Source: Panorpa germanica
Taxonomy: Eukaryota; Arthropoda; Insecta; Mecoptera; Panorpidae
Direction of reading: 5' to 3'
DNA length: 64,000 nucleotides
NCBI GenBank assembly: GCA_963678705.1
Contig: OY783220.1
Location: 5,415,001 to 5,479,000, forward strand
Both the position numbers and the translations under genes were made by a program. The number at the start of each line of letters is the position of its first letter. The first letter of the stretch is position 1. Below the pieces are notes generated by a model that made no database searches, was not told the origin of the DNA, and saw only the letters and a program-made list of their open reading frames with translations. This document shows positions 61,500 through 64,000 of this stretch, in pieces.

Positions 61500-61990
61500 T
61501 CCTTCTTTATTTTTTACTATTTTATTTTTAATGTTTTAGCCATTTGGCACTACATTCTTATGCCTTAACTCATTTATTTACAAATCATTGTGTTTAATTC
61601 AATTTTAATCCTTATTAAATCTAAACATTCTCACTCCATCCAAACAAAAAAAAAGTATCCTTATAAAAATAAAAACAGAACTGCTACTGCTACTGCTACG
61701 CTCCCTCTGCTACTTTTTCTCCTGTTTCTAATCTGCCATTCCTTCTCTTTCCTCGTTCCTTATCTCTATCTCCGCCATCCACCTCTTCCCTTCATTGCCT
61801 TTTTTTAATAACTGCATAATATTCTTTTCGCTTATTACCTTTTTCTCACATGAAAATCTAATCTTTCTCACATCCTTCTTTAATTTCTTCCTTTCTACAA
61901 TTCGTACTTTGTTTTTCTCCACGTAACCCCTACCTTCTTCTACTGTTACTAAACAGTTCCAGAGTCCTTCTTTTCTCATTTAACCGTGTA
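61500..61990 (-). mobile_element. LINE-A polymerase tail and 3' UTR
   Basis: The minus frame 61979-61728 contains CEKKVISEKNIMQLLKKGNE followed by GKRWMAEIEIRNEEREGMAD, then a stop. It lines up with 10918-11085. The UTR (AGCCATTTGGCACTACATTC, about 61540) is of the second type. The CTGCTACTGCTACTGCTAC triplet run at 61681-61699 interrupts it. The N-terminal polymerase is absent. Confidence 0.75.
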
Positions 61991-62034
61991 TTATTCTTAC
62001 TTTGATTTTCTTCCTTACAGAATTAAGAATTCTG

Positions 62035-62060
62035 TAGCGCTTTCTAAATAGAAAGCGCTA
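62035..62060. other. perfect 12-bp hairpin
   Basis: TAGCGCTTTCTA and TAGAAAGCGCTA are separated by AA, just beyond the LINE-A fragment. It could be a palindromic scar or a terminator-like stem. Function is unknown. Confidence 0.8.
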
Positions 62061-63252
62061 TAGTTGGACATAAATATAAATGGTAAATACCATAGTCGGT
62101 GCTCGTGACCCATAACAAGTGATGGAAGAGCTCATGCTTTGTTGGATGTAAAATATAAAAATGAAGACTTCGACCAGTGAAGTACATGGAAGTAAGAATA
62201 CCAAAGCATGATAACGATTGGACATCAGTTGATTCTCATTAACCAGCCTAAATATAAAACGTCACAATATTTTCATTTGGAACAAGAGAAGCACATCCAA
62301 CACCCGGGATCCATCGAACGGAGAGTGTGGAGGCTGGAGGCATAACATTCCTCTCCAAATCGTACAAATCGCATCACATCGGATCGTTCACAGCCGTTAA
62401 CCAAGTTCCGGTTATAGTTGTTTAACTCGGATCAAAAAGGGTGCGCTTCCCGTTTACTAATTGAGGTTAAATGTATTGAAAGAGAATAAGTGAGGATATT
62501 TCTATATAAGGGTGGGGTAAAGTAAGATTAGGTTTAGGGGTTCATAATCATTATCGTTATTTAATGTATATAGCCTAGAAATTTTATTGGATTTAGTATA
62601 ATATCTAGGGGTTGCGCGCTGTGTCGCTGTACCCCTGTGTCATGTTATGTTGCTCTGATCTCGGGGTAGTGATATCTTATTTAATAATATTTACTAATTA
62701 CATTTAATGTGTTCATTAAGTAATATTGATAGAAGACAATACGAACATCGAGTTGAGAGTGGGGAGGGGGGAGCACGTGGTGTACCCGTGTTATATTCAT
62801 GAACGAGTAGACAGTCATGTTATTTTGATTGTATTATCTAATTAATATCGTAATCTGTTAAGATGAGTCATCCACAGAACGCTGCTTCACCCGTATCAGC
62901 CAGGGGGCATATCACCCCGTTGTGCTTTCAGATAATTTAATTATATCGATGTAATTGACTTCATTTATAATTATATTAATTACTGTAATTAATTTCAAGT
63001 TTATTTATGTATTTTGTGTACTAAATATAAAAGCTACAACATTTTTATTGAGGTAGTACTTTGGAGTTACTCTTATCCTAATGCTGGTATAATAACACTA
63101 TATTACGGTCTTGACTTATAACTTATAGTGATCTTATTTAAACCTGATACACTTATCATAAGACGTATGGACTCATGCGGTTTTTTTTGTAATAGCATTT
63201 ACTTATGATTCATCTTTAAAAAAATTAATGAGAAATATAGGGTTTTTTATTA
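62061..63252. other. no recognisable gene; two GC-richer patches
   Basis: 62290-62440 and 62590-62930 are GC-richer. The latter holds a 25-codon ATG frame at 62863 (MSHPQNAASPVSARGHITPL...), too short to support. Confidence 0.35.
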
Positions 63253-63508
63253 AGAGCGTTCATTTTATGGATGTTTCAACAAGAGCGATTATTTGATGGA
63301 TTTTTCAACAAGAGCGATTATTTCAAATCAATAGAAAAACGCAATATTTTGTTAAAATTTCCCAGATATTGTGCTACATTACTAACCTCAGAATTTGTAC
63401 TTTCCAATCAAATAAAAATATTACCACTTTTCATGAAAATATTGCGTTTTTCTATTGATTTAAAATGATAGCTCTTGTTGAAGCATCCATAAAATGATCG
63501 CTCTGGTA
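63253..63508. mobile_element. fold-back element with subterminal duplication
   Basis: The left arm (63253-63353) and right arm (63434-63508) are inverted: AATCAATAGAAAAACGCAAT against ATTGCGTTTTTCTATTGATT, plus the outer CATTTTATGGATG...CAACAAGAGC. The left arm has an extra 29-bp unit (CAACAAGAGCGATTATTT twice). It is noncoding. The frame 63271-63468 spans it by chance. Confidence 0.72.
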
Positions 63509-64000
63509 GAAACATCAATAAACATATTTTCAAATAAATAATAATCGCTAAGCTTGCAAGGAATAGTTGGTCACTATTATTATAAAGTTTTTAGTGAAAT
63601 TCGACCCCGGTTTTATGCATAATATGAAAAACGATTGATTTGCGTAAAATATATAAATAAATTCCTTTTAAAATTTAGGGCAAAATTTGGAAACATTTAC
63701 ATTCATAAATATTACAGAATTTTATAACTCATTAGTATCTTTTTTTTTACTTTTATCTATTTCAAAAATTGCAGGCTATTTTTAAAATTCCGAAGGCTTT
63801 TATTTAAAAATTAATAACGTTTTCTTTTTTAAAGATAATTCTATTTTTTAAAATTCGTCAAGTCAAACTTGTGTACTGTAGGGTGTATTGGAGTTCTTTT
63901 GCACTAAATTATTTTATCATGAGAGCAAGTTTTACTTCAATTTATGTCGATAGAGACTATGGCATTTTCTTTTATATTGCGTCCAGTGTATTCCTTTGGT
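63509..64000. other. no recognisable feature
   Basis: AT-rich to the window end. Confidence 0.45.

Overview
The window looks like a gene-poor, AT-rich stretch of an insect nuclear genome. It has dense retroposon and DNA-transposon debris, microsatellites, no operon structure and no long host reading frame. The transposase families found (a mariner of the DD34D type and a DUF4817/Tc1-like element) and the LINE C-termini are types common in insect genomes. The order cannot be told from what I see. No rRNA, tRNA, CRISPR, prokaryotic or clear viral feature was found, and no complete host protein-coding gene could be supported.

Layout. Positions 1-8.6 kb hold an A-run-rich repeat, a LINE 3' end, a small terminal-inverted-repeat element and a textbook 5'-truncated LINE copy with 13-bp target duplications (7286-7520). 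Positions 8.6-14.4 kb are a transposon graveyard: a frameshifted DUF4817/Tc1-like transposase head (8666-9053) sits beside several minus-strand fragments of one LINE family, two minus-strand copies of a second LINE, and the first of five copies of a ~200-250 bp MITE. Positions 16.9-27 kb carry a Harbinger-like MITE with TAA duplications, further LINE tails, two oppositely oriented ACAGGGTGTCCC-type repeats, and a MITE nested in another repeat. Positions 27.7-28.0 kb are a small CpG-rich patch. Positions 28-41 kb are mostly featureless, apart from a fold-back element (33770-34010) and a few dispersed repeats. At 41.6 kb lies a perfect 107-bp-arm inverted repeat. Positions 42.7-52 kb hold two Helitron-like elements, LINE tails, a second Harbinger-like MITE and an internally deleted mariner with an open 202-residue frame. 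Positions 53-64 kb hold an (AT)56 microsatellite, more LINE and MITE copies and a second fold-back element.

Four LINE families can be told apart by their C-terminal protein remnants. LINE-A has a CCHC knuckle followed by a basic/acidic tail, and all confident copies are on the minus strand. LINE-B has a TLDHIIFEC motif. LINE-C has an LTVKHIL motif and occurs on both strands. LINE-D has a RIQWLEHVQRMDR motif. Nothing here forms a functional pathway. The strongest oddities are the perfect palindrome, the in-frame internally deleted mariner, the nested insertions and the one-sided orientation of LINE-A. I did not find a convincing new biological system.
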